From assembly GCA_016789305.1 (NCBI GenBank), contig JAEURJ010000013.1:558001-622000 (forward strand): DNA of 64,000 nucleotides, in the 5' to 3' direction. The position numbers and the translations under genes are program-made. The stretch comes from Anaerolineales bacterium. Its GTDB lineage: Bacteria; Chloroflexota; Anaerolineae; Anaerolineales; Villigracilaceae. The notes under the pieces are model-generated. The model was not told the origin of the DNA, ran no database searches, and saw only the letters and a list, made by a program, of their open reading frames with translations. The first letter of the stretch is position 1; each line of letters opens with the position of its first letter. Below, one piece after another: positions 27,252-35,630 of the stretch.

Positions 27252-27839
27252 ATGAAGAATGCGTTGTATGTTTTGCTTGGGGTGATGGCTGGTTTTGTTC
27301 TGGCAGGAACATTGGTGTTCGTTTCCCGTGCACCGTCGGGCGAGCCGATTGTTCTTGAGCCTGCGCCCACGGAAGCCCCAATTGCTGTGCATGTGATCGG
27401 TGCGGTGCCGCGGCCAGGGCTATATGAATTTTCGAAAGGCGCACGTGTGCAGGATGCGATTGACGCTGCCGGCGGATTGCTTGCTTCAGCCAACGCCAAT
27501 GCAATGAACCTTGCGGCATTGCTTGAAGATGGCCAGCAATTGGATGTTCCATATGGTGATGGTCAGTCTCCCGATACTTCCACTTCGGTTGACCTGCCCG
27601 GTACGAATGAGACATCCCAGGGCGATACGGCAGATACCACCAGCGCTGAGTTGATCAATATAAACACGGCCAGCCTCGAAGAATTGGATACTTTGCCTGG
27701 GATCGGTCCGACCACTGCACAAAAGATCATCGATTACCGTGATGCCAATGGTCCATTTTCTGTGATCGAGGATATTCAGAATGTTTCCGGAATTGGCCCA
27801 GCCACATTTGAAAACATCAAAGACTTGATTACGGTTTAA
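27252..27839 (+). CDS. comEA: ComEA-like protein (SLBB plus helix-hairpin-helix)
   Basis: A 195-residue membrane-anchored DNA-binding protein. One N-terminal helix (about 4-24) anchors it, an SLBB domain follows ([17 protein letters not shown] to DGQQLDVPYG, about 45-98), then a Ser/Thr/Asp linker, then a helix-hairpin-helix domain (ININTASLEELDTLPGIGP to GIGPATFENIKDLI, about 133-193). ComEA binds incoming DNA during transformation. No comEC or pilus genes are in the window, so a competence role is inferred from architecture alone. Confidence 0.85.
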   Translation: MKNALYVLLGVMAGFVLAGTLVFVSRAPSGEPIVLEPAPTEAPIAVHVIGAVPRPGLYEFSKGARVQDAIDAAGGLLASANANAMNLAALLEDGQQLDVPYGDGQSPDTSTSVDLPGTNETSQGDTADTTSAELININTASLEELDTLPGIGPTTAQKIIDYRDANGPFSVIEDIQNVSGIGPATFENIKDLITV

Positions 27840-28391
27840 ATGCCAGCCTTCGATCATTTCTCTGCGATCGCCCCCATTTATGCCCGTGTATCCTATTCAA
27901 AAACGGATATGATGCAGGAAGTTGCCGTGCTTCCTGTCAAAGGGAGGCTATTGGATGTGGGTGGCGGTACTGGAAGAGTCTCGCTTGCAATTCGTGATCT
28001 CGTCGATGAAATCGTTGTGGCTGATGTTTCCTTTGGGATGTTAAGAGAAACGCCTCGCCCGGCGCTCAAACCTGTGTGCGGCGGTTCTGAATCATTACCC
28101 TTCGCTGATAATTCCTTTGAACGCGTCATCATGGTCGATGCTCTTCATCACGTGATCGATCATGCAGAATCTGCTCGTGAAATGTTCCGAGTCCTCAAAC
28201 CTGATGGCATACTGGTAATTGAAGAACCAGATATCCGCACTTTTGGCGTGAAGTTAATTGCACTTGCTGAAAAGCTGTTGCTGATGCGCAGTCACTTTCT
28301 TGCGCCAGAGGATATTGCAAAATTTTTTCAGCTCGATAAAACGAGAATCAAGACAGAAGATGGAACGGCTTGGATAGTTGTGCAGAAATAA
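27840..28391 (+). CDS. Class I SAM-dependent methyltransferase
   Basis: A 183-residue methyltransferase, short for its class. Motif I is LLDVGGGTGRVSLAI (near residue 37), followed by VADVSFGMLRET, ESLPFADNSFERVIMVDALHHV (motif post-I to III), and a GILVIEEPD strand. The N-terminus FDHFSAIAPIYARV resembles UbiE/menaquinone-type methyltransferases, but the substrate is not determined. The ATG follows the comEA stop codon without any gap. A shared terminator begins at its final base. Confidence 0.82.
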   Translation: MPAFDHFSAIAPIYARVSYSKTDMMQEVAVLPVKGRLLDVGGGTGRVSLAIRDLVDEIVVADVSFGMLRETPRPALKPVCGGSESLPFADNSFERVIMVDALHHVIDHAESAREMFRVLKPDGILVIEEPDIRTFGVKLIALAEKLLLMRSHFLAPEDIAKFFQLDKTRIKTEDGTAWIVVQK

Positions 28392-28424
28392 AAAAACTCG
28401 CGGAGTTTGCTCCGCGAGTTTTTT
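28391..28424. terminator. Bidirectional terminator
   Basis: Arms AAAAAACTCGCGGA and TCCGCGAGTTTTTT with a six-base loop, between the convergent methyltransferase and acyl-CoA dehydrogenase genes. A and T tracts on both sides make it a good terminator for either strand. Confidence 0.9.
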
Positions 28425-28428
28425 TATT

Positions 28429-29580
28429 TTATTCACTTGCGAGTACATGCCTTGCAATGACCAGCCTCTGAATTTCACTCGTTCCTTCACCGATAGTCAT
28501 CAACCGTGCATCGCGGTACATTCTTTCCACGTTGTATTCGCGGCTATATCCATTGCCTCCGTGAATTTGAATCGCTTCATAACAAACGCGTTCAGCCATT
28601 TCTGTGGCATATAGCTTTGCCATCGCAGCTTCTTTATTAAACGGGCGGCCCTGGTCTTTGATCCATGCTGCCTTGTGTAACAACGTACGAGCTAATTCAA
28701 TTTCCGTAGCCATGTTGGAAAGTTTGAACTGGATCGCCTGAAACTCTGAAATGGATTGTCCGAAGGCCTTGCGCTCACGGGCATAATCCACAGCCGCTTC
28801 GAAGGCGGCTTGAGCCAGCCCCACCGAAATGCCGCCGATGCTGATACGGCCTGCATCCAATGTGGCAAGAGTCTGTTGCAAACCGCGACCTTCAGCTCCC
28901 ACGAGATTTCCCAGAGGCACGCGGACATTGTCATAGCTGATTCCGTGGGCAGGCGAACCGCGCAATCCCATTTTCTTTTCCGCGGGGCCGATATGCAGTC
29001 CTTTTGAATCGGTGGGGACGAGGATCATGCTCAAGGATTTTGACCCACCCTTGGGATCTGTGCGTACGAGGGTGATGATGTATTCAGCAATCCCCGCATT
29101 CGTGCACCACATCTTCGCGCCGTTGATCACCCATTCATCACCTTGTTTCTCGGCGCGCGTGATCACACCGCCTTGAATGTCGGACCCGGCACCCGGTTCT
29201 GTAAGAGCCAATGCGCCCAACTTGTTTTTTCCGCTGGCCACCAGGGGAAGCCATTTTTTCTTCAATTCTTCACTTCCGTAAATGGTGATCGGTGCAGTAC
29301 CGAGACCATTATGTGCGGTGAATGCCAATGCGGTAGAGCCGCAGCCCCAACCAAGTTCTTCCAATGCGATGGCTGTGGAGATCATATCCACGTTCGAGCC
29401 ACCGTAGGCTTCTGGAATACTGAGTCCCAGCAGACCCACAGGACCGCCTTTGCGGACGGCCTCCCAGTTAAATGATTCAGTTTCGTCCACTTCACGTGCT
29501 TTTGGTTTCACTTCCTTTGCCACAAAATCGTGGACGGCTTTTTTCCATGCCTTATGTTCTTCTGTTAAATCAAAATCCAT
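28429..29580 (-). CDS. Acyl-CoA dehydrogenase
   Basis: A 383-residue FAD-dependent acyl-CoA dehydrogenase, the second paralogue in the window. Central beta region: [14 protein letters not shown] and [12 protein letters not shown]; the C-terminal part contains [23 protein letters not shown]. The catalytic Glu lies in [11 protein letters not shown]. Its sequence suggests the isovaleryl/short branched or medium-chain range but does not fix the substrate. AAAGGTG precedes the ATG. It is downstream of the DsrE and DUF2007 genes on the same strand by ten bases, yet functional linkage to them is doubtful. Confidence 0.9.
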   Translation of the reverse strand: MDFDLTEEHKAWKKAVHDFVAKEVKPKAREVDETESFNWEAVRKGGPVGLLGLSIPEAYGGSNVDMISTAIALEELGWGCGSTALAFTAHNGLGTAPITIYGSEELKKKWLPLVASGKNKLGALALTEPGAGSDIQGGVITRAEKQGDEWVINGAKMWCTNAGIAEYIITLVRTDPKGGSKSLSMILVPTDSKGLHIGPAEKKMGLRGSPAHGISYDNVRVPLGNLVGAEGRGLQQTLATLDAGRISIGGISVGLAQAAFEAAVDYARERKAFGQSISEFQAIQFKLSNMATEIELARTLLHKAAWIKDQGRPFNKEAAMAKLYATEMAERVCYEAIQIHGGNGYSREYNVERMYRDARLMTIGEGTSEIQRLVIARHVLASE

Positions 29581-29590
29581 GTTTCACCTT

Positions 29591-29929
29591 TTATATTGTA
29601 ATTACTTTATCCGCATTCATTTGCGCTTCAATAATATCAGGCATTCCGCCAACGATGCCGATTTGTACTTTATCTGTCAGCCCGTAGTAATTCAGGCAGG
29701 TCGAGCACACGATCAGTCGTATCCCCTTTGATTCTAACTCATGAAGCTGATCGATTACCGGCGAGCCTTCACAAACCAATTTCACACCTTCGGTGTAAAA
29801 GCAGATGGCGTTTGGAAGCTGGCTGTGTTGCGCAAGAAGCTCCAAATATTTCCCCGCAAGCATGATTTGTAACTTTTCATCCGCTTTCCTCATGCCGTTG
29901 TTTGTGACCAGAATAACCGTTCCTGACAT
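29591..29929 (-). CDS. DsrE/YedF-like sulfur-relay family protein
   Basis: A 112-residue protein of the DsrE/DsrF-like superfamily. Seen are the N-terminal GTVILVTNNGMRKADEKL and IVCSTCLNYYGL, which carries two Cys close together where a YedF-type Cys would sit. Members transfer or trap sulfur on cysteine or act in selenium metabolism. AAGGAG lies five bases before ATG 29929, so the GTG at 29935 is not preferred. The DUF2007 gene ends two bases upstream. Confidence 0.75.
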   Translation of the reverse strand: MSGTVILVTNNGMRKADEKLQIMLAGKYLELLAQHSQLPNAICFYTEGVKLVCEGSPVIDQLHELESKGIRLIVCSTCLNYYGLTDKVQIGIVGGMPDIIEAQMNADKVITI

Positions 29930-29931
29930 GC

Positions 29932-30156
29932 TCACTCCTTTTCCAGAAATGCCTTCAATACTTCCTGTGCTTCAATAATATCTTCTTTCGGCACAAACAC
30001 CTGGACCGTTCCCATTCCCGAGATCGTAACGGGATAAATATTCTGGCCGATGGATTCTTGAAATAATTCCACAGAAACCTCCTGGGCTTCCAGATAGCTT
30101 TTTAACAATTCCGCTTCCATTCGGCTGTTTAATTCGACGAGTAATTCGTATTTCAT
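29932..30156 (-). CDS. DUF2007 small protein (putative signal-transducing protein)
   Basis: A 74-residue protein with the alpha/beta pattern of DUF2007: MKYELLVELNSRMEAELLKSY, then LEAQEVSVELF, and VFVPKEDIIEAQEVL at the C-terminus. Members are small, often single-domain, of unknown role with a glutamate-rich helix. GGAG lies six bases before ATG 30156; the longer reading frame overlaps the YwiC-like gene and lacks a site. The ATG overlaps the YwiC stop by ATGA. Confidence 0.75.
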   Translation of the reverse strand: MKYELLVELNSRMEAELLKSYLEAQEVSVELFQESIGQNIYPVTISGMGTVQVFVPKEDIIEAQEVLKAFLEKE

Positions 30157-31052
30157 GGTGTTCTCCAAAATAGTATGAAAAGGATTGTCCATACTATGCT
30201 GACGATGAGTTGACGGATACCGATGTGCACCGGTTTCCAGCCGATGGCTGGATGATCGATTCCCCAAAGCGTTTCCAGCCACTGTATTGTGAAGGGGATG
30301 AAAATTAGAATTGGAGTTAAACCTATTAATCCCAATATCAACGACATCGCAAAATTAAATGAAGTGTACAACAGGGCGCGATGTCCCATCTTCCGCTGCT
30401 CGCTTCGAGACTTAACCTCGGCCTGCTCCCGCTGCTCAAGCCTGAGATACGCATAAACAATGCTCGCGGCAGACTGCATCCATGTGAAGAACCATAGCCA
30501 CCAACCAGCCGAATCATAGCCGTGAATTCCGATCCAGTAGGCGGCTGGAGCAGCGAGGGATAATACGCCGGTTGCGATGATCTCAATGCATGGCTGTTTC
30601 CGTTCAGCGCGTTTGCTGACCAGCCACAAATGCCAGGCAAAAACGGGAATTCCAGGAAAGGCTAGATAGAGGATAAAGCTGAAGCCTTGAAGAATTAGTC
30701 CGGTCAAAGCGAGGGCGGCGATACTGCCGTAGATCAGCAGCCAAAACTGGGCGGGGACAAGATCCGTCCTTGGGCGTCGTCCTGAGATCGCTTTCACGAA
30801 AATGGTCATCGGCTGGCGAATCATGAATGCAGACATCGCTGCAATAAAAATAAAAAATGTGCCAATGCTGAAGGTGTTTCCCGCGAACATGCCGATCAAT
30901 AGTGGACTGAGAATGAACACCCAGGAACCGTGGTCTTGCGGAATGGCGATCTGCTTCTTGAAATAAGTTTGCATGGTTTGGCAAGCATAAGGGAAAAAGA
31001 TGCGCTCCGCAAGGCCATATGGCATGGGACGGTGGTGTGAAATGTCAGCCAT
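30153..31052 (-). CDS. YwiC-like membrane protein
   Basis: An integral membrane protein of 299 residues with about eight helices and the motif IPQDHGSW near residue 37, the marker of YwiC-like proteins, whose function is unknown. YwiC in Bacillus lies near anaerobic (nitrate/arginine) genes, which does not define its role. The start is uncertain: ATG 31052 or 31022 and 30974 are possible, and none has a clear ribosome site. TATTTT five bases before 31052 could act as a leaderless promoter. It is coupled to DUF2007 by an ATGA overlap. Confidence 0.7.
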   Translation of the reverse strand: MADISHHRPMPYGLAERIFFPYACQTMQTYFKKQIAIPQDHGSWVFILSPLLIGMFAGNTFSIGTFFIFIAAMSAFMIRQPMTIFVKAISGRRPRTDLVPAQFWLLIYGSIAALALTGLILQGFSFILYLAFPGIPVFAWHLWLVSKRAERKQPCIEIIATGVLSLAAPAAYWIGIHGYDSAGWWLWFFTWMQSAASIVYAYLRLEQREQAEVKSRSEQRKMGHRALLYTSFNFAMSLILGLIGLTPILIFIPFTIQWLETLWGIDHPAIGWKPVHIGIRQLIVSIVWTILFILFWRTP

Positions 31053-31092
31053 CAAGTAAAATAGGTGAATATTATTTCAAGGAGAAATTGGA

Positions 31093-31800
31093 ATGGCTAA
31101 GAAAAAAGTACAAGATAATACGACTCTGAAATCTGAGAGGACGATTCAGTATATTGCAGCCGCTGTGGTGGCAATTGTGCTGGCGACGTTTGCATGTCAA
31201 TACATTCCAGGGTTGAAGCCGTCTGCCACGGATACAGCAAATACCGCCGTGGGAACAGGCGAGGCTTGTCAGATTTTTGATTCGATTCCTGCTGCCCCAC
31301 AATATAGTGCCACACCCGCCCAATTAGTGGATGAGTCGACGCATTATTTTGCCACCTTCAAGATGGCGAAAGGCGGCGAGTTCGTCGTCGAACTGTATAC
31401 GGACAAGGCTCCCATCACGGTAAATAGTTTTGTGTTCCTTTCCTGTAAAGGTTTCTTCAATGGTGTTACATTCCATCGTGTACTGGATGGTTTTATGGCG
31501 CAAGGCGGCGACCCGGATGGGACAGGTGGCGGCGGTCCCGGCTATGAATTTGTCAATGAAGACAGCGACTTGGTTTTTGATAAAGAGGGTGTGGTGGCTA
31601 TGGCAAATGCCGGGCGTGATACCAATGGCAGTCAGTTCTTCATTACTTTTGGGCCGGCTGAATTCCTGAATGGCGGGTATACGATTTTCGGCCAGGTCGT
31701 TAAGGGAATGGACGTGGTCAATTCGATCACCAAACGTGACCCGGATACTGCTCCCACCTTCACGGGCGATGCAATCGAGTCGGTCACGATTACCAAGTAA
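31093..31800 (+). CDS. Peptidyl-prolyl cis-trans isomerase, cyclophilin type, membrane-anchored
   Basis: A 235-residue protein with an N-terminal transmembrane segment (about 18-36) after a basic start, a short linker, and a cyclophilin domain from about 80. Signatures: FKMAKGGEFVVELYTDKAP, VTFHRVLDGFMAQGGDP with the catalytic Arg, GVVAMANAG, and NGSQFFITF. It probably helps folding of exported proteins outside the membrane. AAGGAG precedes ATG 31093. It stands alone, divergent from the YwiC-like gene and convergent with the Nmad2-like gene through a hairpin. Confidence 0.93.
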   Translation: MAKKKVQDNTTLKSERTIQYIAAAVVAIVLATFACQYIPGLKPSATDTANTAVGTGEACQIFDSIPAAPQYSATPAQLVDESTHYFATFKMAKGGEFVVELYTDKAPITVNSFVFLSCKGFFNGVTFHRVLDGFMAQGGDPDGTGGGGPGYEFVNEDSDLVFDKEGVVAMANAGRDTNGSQFFITFGPAEFLNGGYTIFGQVVKGMDVVNSITKRDPDTAPTFTGDAIESVTITK

Positions 31801-31815
31801 TTCAATTGTAGATAC

Positions 31816-31849
31816 AAAAAAGGCGACGCCAATTGGCGTCGCCTTTTTT
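31816..31849. terminator. Bidirectional terminator
   Basis: Perfect 15-base arms (AAAAAAGGCGACGCC / GGCGTCGCCTTTTTT) with loop AATT, between the cyclophilin gene (+) and the Nmad2-like gene (-). Confidence 0.93.
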
Positions 31850-31856
31850 GTTGGAA

Positions 31857-32507
31857 CTATTCATCTTCTTTTAGGTCGCGAGAGGCGATGTTAGTCTGCA
31901 GGTTTTTATCGCGAATGATATCGCCTTTGTGCTGGGGCTCGCCAATGGGTTTGTTCGGCGGATAATCCAGCGATTCGATCCAATTGACAAAAGCTTCCAG
32001 GTAAGCATCATTTTCGTCCGTTTGATGAGCGGTACCACCGTACATGATAGGTTTTAGGTTATCGGGCAGCACTTCCGGTAAATCGCCGAAATAATAGAAT
32101 TGTTTTGAGAGCAACGCATACTTTCCGTCAAGGTCTTTCGGTTTGTTGTCTTCTGTGTGTACGGAGGTGCGAATTTTTGGGTCTGGAGTGGCGAAATTAT
32201 AGATACAGTCGCCCATGCGCATACGATAGTCTTTGTTGCGCCAGTCCGGCATTTTCCTGGGGAGGAAGGTCTTGCAGAATTGATCGTACTCTTTCAGAGT
32301 CATCTTGTTTGTGACTTTCATGGCATAAACAATATGAGCCGAAAGATCGCCAAGCGCCGTGCGTGGCGCACCGAGGCCAACGATCCAATCGTCCACTTCG
32401 GCGGCGAGGCGCAGGGCCGGCCTGGCAATTGCGAGCGTACAAATTCCCCAAAAGGGGTTGGGGGCGGCACCGAAATCATATCGCAGTGTATAAGTATGCA
32501 GCTTCAT
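31857..32507 (-). CDS. Nmad2-like protein (nucleotide-modification-associated domain 2)
   Basis: A 216-residue protein whose N-terminus (YDFGAAPNPFWGICTL), middle (DDWIVGLGAP) and MRMGDCIYNF segment match the pattern I associate with Nmad2, a domain proposed from comparative genomics to act near base-modification genes, mainly in phage and defence-type loci. The VYAMKVTNKMTLKEYDQF stretch fits too. Identification is from recognised pattern, not alignment. No methyltransferase, restriction or phage gene is adjacent; the neighbour is a beta-lactamase-like lipoprotein 12 bases upstream. Function is unproven. Confidence 0.6.
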   Translation of the reverse strand: MKLHTYTLRYDFGAAPNPFWGICTLAIARPALRLAAEVDDWIVGLGAPRTALGDLSAHIVYAMKVTNKMTLKEYDQFCKTFLPRKMPDWRNKDYRMRMGDCIYNFATPDPKIRTSVHTEDNKPKDLDGKYALLSKQFYYFGDLPEVLPDNLKPIMYGGTAHQTDENDAYLEAFVNWIESLDYPPNKPIGEPQHKGDIIRDKNLQTNIASRDLKEDE

Positions 32508-32519
32508 GAGCCGTCCATT

Positions 32520-33656
32520 CTACTTCAGATAGAACTCTGCGACCTGTAATGCAATTCGTTCGTCTGAGTCGGGAATGTCATAATCTCGATTGAGCATGAC
32601 AATGACAGAGAAATGTCTTTCGGGAAAACGCACGTAATCGGATTGAAACCCAAGCCATGCACCGGAATGGGCAATATAGGACTCGCCATTCCACTCTTCC
32701 AATTCCCAGCCGAAGCCGTAAGGTTCACTGCTGCCATTCTTTAGCTGTGCAGGCTGAAAGGCATCTTGAAGCGTGGACTGTGCAACCAATTCATCTCCAT
32801 ACAGGGCTTCATCGTATAATGCCATATCCCCAACGGTCGTATAAATGGAACCCGACCCAACAAGATTATCAAGAGAGTCAAATGGATAAGCGACGGGCGC
32901 TTCATCCTCAAGCGTGTAACTGATCGCCACCATTGGGCCATTTCGCCGCTGCGGGTTAGGCAGTGAAAACGTGTGGGTCATGCCCAGTTTATCAAAGATG
33001 TGCGACTGCATGAATTCGGGATAGGTCATTCCACTTGCACGCTCGATCACGACGGCGAGTAAATCGTATCCGGGATTGCTGTACAGAAATTCCGTGCCGG
33101 GCTCGTTGGTTGGGCCGTCCATTTGACTGAGAACAGTGACAAGATCGTCATTTGTGGGTTCGTCTGAAAGCTCGAACAAAGCATCTGTAATTCCATCATC
33201 GTAATCGGCTAACCCGGAGGTATGATTTAAGAGAGTCCGAATGGTAAAGTCCTCGCCGAAATGTTCCAACTCGGGAATGTGCCTGCCGACCGGATCGTCA
33301 TACTTCAGCAAGCCGTCCTCGGAAAGCATCATGACGGCCAGACCGGTCATTTGTTTTCCCATGGATGCGATATGCATCATGTGATCTGCACTCAATAGAA
33401 CATTCTCTTCAAGATTAGCCAGTCCATATGCGGATTCGTATTGGATTTCGCTGTCTCGTAGTACGATCACAATGGCTCCTGGTGTTTCATCCGTGATGAA
33501 GCTGTTGAAGAGTTCATCAACGGCACGCGTGGCAGGGTCATTTGCAGGTAAAACGTTATTGTCATCATCGCTCATGGCTTCCTCGATTGTGCTGCAAGCG
33601 AACAGTATAAGTGATGCGATGATGCATACTATAAAGAGGGAATTTCTGTTTTTCAT
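32520..33656 (-). CDS. Beta-lactamase-like serine hydrolase lipoprotein
   Basis: A 378-residue protein of the class C beta-lactamase/PBP4 group (PF00144-like). A signal peptide with lipobox LFAC (Cys about 21) makes it a lipoprotein, followed by an acidic linker. The fold motifs are SMGK (SxxK), YSNPGY (YxN) and HSGAW (HxG) in the right order. Members are D-Ala carboxypeptidases, esterases or aminopeptidases, so beta-lactam resistance should not be assumed. It is closely followed by the Nmad2-like gene. Confidence 0.88.
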   Translation of the reverse strand: MKNRNSLFIVCIIASLILFACSTIEEAMSDDDNNVLPANDPATRAVDELFNSFITDETPGAIVIVLRDSEIQYESAYGLANLEENVLLSADHMMHIASMGKQMTGLAVMMLSEDGLLKYDDPVGRHIPELEHFGEDFTIRTLLNHTSGLADYDDGITDALFELSDEPTNDDLVTVLSQMDGPTNEPGTEFLYSNPGYDLLAVVIERASGMTYPEFMQSHIFDKLGMTHTFSLPNPQRRNGPMVAISYTLEDEAPVAYPFDSLDNLVGSGSIYTTVGDMALYDEALYGDELVAQSTLQDAFQPAQLKNGSSEPYGFGWELEEWNGESYIAHSGAWLGFQSDYVRFPERHFSVIVMLNRDYDIPDSDERIALQVAEFYLK

Positions 33657-33662
33657 ATTATT

Positions 33663-34136
33663 CTAGGGAGTGATGACTGGCAGGTTTGAAAAGTCACTGG
33701 CCGGGTCTAATTTTAGAAACTCAGCGCTTATCCAGCAGGGCGATCTGAAGTACGGATTTTTGATCACATACCACCCGGGGATGCTTCCCATGCCGAGAAT
33801 TTCAACCTTTTTCGTGTTGGAGATGTAGCTTGTTAATGTGTAGGCATCTCCTGGTCCCGTGTAGCAAGGGGATTTTCCTATTACTTCTGGAATACTGGTT
33901 GCCGCCGGAGTTGGAATAATTGTTTCTGTTGCGGTTGGAATGGGAGTGTTTGTAACAGGAAGTGGAGTCGGGGAGTAAGCAGCCGCAGTCTGCGTTTGCA
34001 TTTGAGATGCAAGTTGTACGGCGATCGTGCTGATCACATCCACAGTAGGCGGCGGTGTTGCTTGCGGTCCACAGGCTGTGACTATAATAGGTGGAATTAG
34101 AAAAAGAAAAATCATTTGCGGCACGTGCATTTTCAT
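33663..34136 (-). CDS. Small SH3-like lipoprotein
   Basis: A 157-residue lipoprotein with lipobox VTAC (Cys about 22), a long Pro/Thr-rich linker (about 26-85), and a compact C-terminal domain with CYTGPGDAYTLTSYI, GWYVIKNPYFRSPCWIS. This resembles bacterial SH3 (SH3b) domains, with two Cys that may form a disulfide. It may bind cell-wall or a partner protein. ATG 34130 is also possible as start. It sits six bases upstream of the beta-lactamase-like gene. Confidence 0.7.
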   Translation of the reverse strand: MKMHVPQMIFLFLIPPIIVTACGPQATPPPTVDVISTIAVQLASQMQTQTAAAYSPTPLPVTNTPIPTATETIIPTPAATSIPEVIGKSPCYTGPGDAYTLTSYISNTKKVEILGMGSIPGWYVIKNPYFRSPCWISAEFLKLDPASDFSNLPVITP

Positions 34137-34214
34137 ATTTTGTCTCCAGAAATTTGTTCCCTAGATTTTACCCGGGAATGAAAAAAAGTCCTTGCAAAAT
34201 CATGATTGCGTAAG

Positions 34215-34251
34215 AAATTGCACTCAATCTTCATCCGCTATAGTGCAATTT
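34215..34251 (+). promoter_or_regulatory. Inverted repeat over a candidate -10 box of the MFS gene
   Basis: Perfect arms AAATTGCACT (34215-34224) and AGTGCAATTT (34242-34251) separated by 17 bases. The candidate -10 TATAGT (34239-34244) enters the right arm, and TTGCAC at 34218 might be a -35 but with only 15 bases between them. The layout fits an operator for a repressor of the downstream exporter; the hairpin alternative is possible. Confidence 0.5.
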
Positions 34252-34277
34252 AATTTAAATCTGCAAGGAATCCGATT

Positions 34278-35585
34278 TTGTCGCAACCCATTGAACGTCC
34301 CTCCTTAATTCAAACCTATACAGGCAGTTTTGCACCGCTAAAAAATCGCAACCTTCGTATTTATCTTGGCGGGCAGGCGATATCCCTGCTTGGAACCTGG
34401 ATGCAGTCGGCTGCTCAAAGCTGGGTGGTCTGGGAATTGACCAGGTCTGAGTCCTCCTTGGGCATCGTGGTTATGTTAAACAGCCTGCCGCTTTTTATTC
34501 TCGCTCCCTGGGCTGGAGCTATTGCAGACCGCTTCAATCGCCGTTTTATTTTGCTCGCCACGCAAGCGGTTGCCATGTTCCTGGCTTTCGCGCTTGCCAT
34601 ATTGATCCAAACCGGGCTGATTCAAATCTGGCATATCTATCTTGCCAGCCTCACTTTGGGTATTGTTGGTGCGCTTGATTTTCCCGCTCAACAGGCTTTC
34701 ATCGGCGATCTTTCCGGCATGGGGCAGGTAAGACAGGCGGTGACCCTTAACATCATGGCTTTGCAGGTTGCGCGTATGTTGGGGCCTGCGATTGCCGGGA
34801 TTCTTCTAAAATCCGTTGGAAATGCTGCGGCATTTTGGATCAACGGATTTAGTTTTTTTGTTGTACTCCTAAGTATCTTTCTTGTCCGCTCCCAGCAGGC
34901 ACCGCACGCCGGTGGAACTGCGCGCGGTCAATTCCGCGAAACGCTGGATTTCATCCGCTCCCAGCCTCGCATGATCGATCTATTGATCTTCGCTTCCCTC
35001 GTGACCTTCTTTGGTCTTTCCATCATGAACATTCTCCCCTCTGTGGCAGATCAGGTGTTGCATGGTGACTCACAAACCTATGGCTTATTGTTTGGAGCAT
35101 CCGGCGCAGGAGCACTGATCTCCACGTTGTTGTTGCTTCCATTGTCACAGGCCGCGAAACGGATCGGTACCATTGTCAGCGGGGCGGCGATGTGGATGGG
35201 GAGTTTCTACTTCCTGCTTTCGCGCTCCACCTGGCTGCCGCTATCGATGGCTGCCATATTCTTCGTCAGCCTGGGTGCGCCATTGGTGTTGACTACTGGT
35301 TTGGGTGTCATGCAAATGATGGCACCGGGCAATATGCGTGCCCGCATCATCAGCCTGTTCACCATGTTGACATTTGGGTTACAACCCCTTTCCTCTTTAT
35401 TCATTGGGTATATGGCGGAGCTATTTGGTACACAGACTGTGATCATGGTAAATTCAATGTTCCTGGTAACGGGCGCCTTGCTGATGTTCTTCTTCCGCAA
35501 TGGTTTGCGACAATGGGAATTGAGGCCCAGTGTGGAGCCAATTCTCTCTGCAAAGGAACGTGCTGAATTATCCCAATCTCATTAA
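34278..35585 (+). CDS. MFS transporter, enterobactin/macrolide exporter-like
   Basis: A 435-residue major facilitator with about twelve helices. Visible are the N-terminal YLGGQAISLLGTWMQSAAQSW (typical of the MFS_3/EntS-like group) and the loop 2-3 motif GAIADRFNRRF with its Asp and Arg. Substrate unknown; related proteins export siderophores or macrolides. Translation seems to start at TTG 34278, with AAGGAA about eight bases upstream, because no ATG is near. A palindrome overlaps the probable promoter. Confidence 0.85.
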   Translation: MSQPIERPSLIQTYTGSFAPLKNRNLRIYLGGQAISLLGTWMQSAAQSWVVWELTRSESSLGIVVMLNSLPLFILAPWAGAIADRFNRRFILLATQAVAMFLAFALAILIQTGLIQIWHIYLASLTLGIVGALDFPAQQAFIGDLSGMGQVRQAVTLNIMALQVARMLGPAIAGILLKSVGNAAAFWINGFSFFVVLLSIFLVRSQQAPHAGGTARGQFRETLDFIRSQPRMIDLLIFASLVTFFGLSIMNILPSVADQVLHGDSQTYGLLFGASGAGALISTLLLLPLSQAAKRIGTIVSGAAMWMGSFYFLLSRSTWLPLSMAAIFFVSLGAPLVLTTGLGVMQMMAPGNMRARIISLFTMLTFGLQPLSSLFIGYMAELFGTQTVIMVNSMFLVTGALLMFFFRNGLRQWELRPSVEPILSAKERAELSQSH

Positions 35586-35628
35586 AACAAAAGGCCGCGC
35601 GCGCTGACTCGCGCGGCCTTTTGTTTTA
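35583..35628. terminator. Bidirectional terminator
   Basis: An 18-base stem (arms 35583-35600 and 35611-35628, GC-rich core GGCCGCGC) with a ten-base loop, overlapping the last bases of the MFS stop codon. It serves the MFS gene (+) and the end of the eleven-gene redox operon (-). Confidence 0.9.
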
Positions 35629-35630
35629 GA

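Noticed and set aside
32520..33656. Antibiotic resistance beta-lactamase
   Set aside because: The protein is a lipoprotein of the broad serine hydrolase/PBP4-like group; motifs alone do not show beta-lactam hydrolysis.
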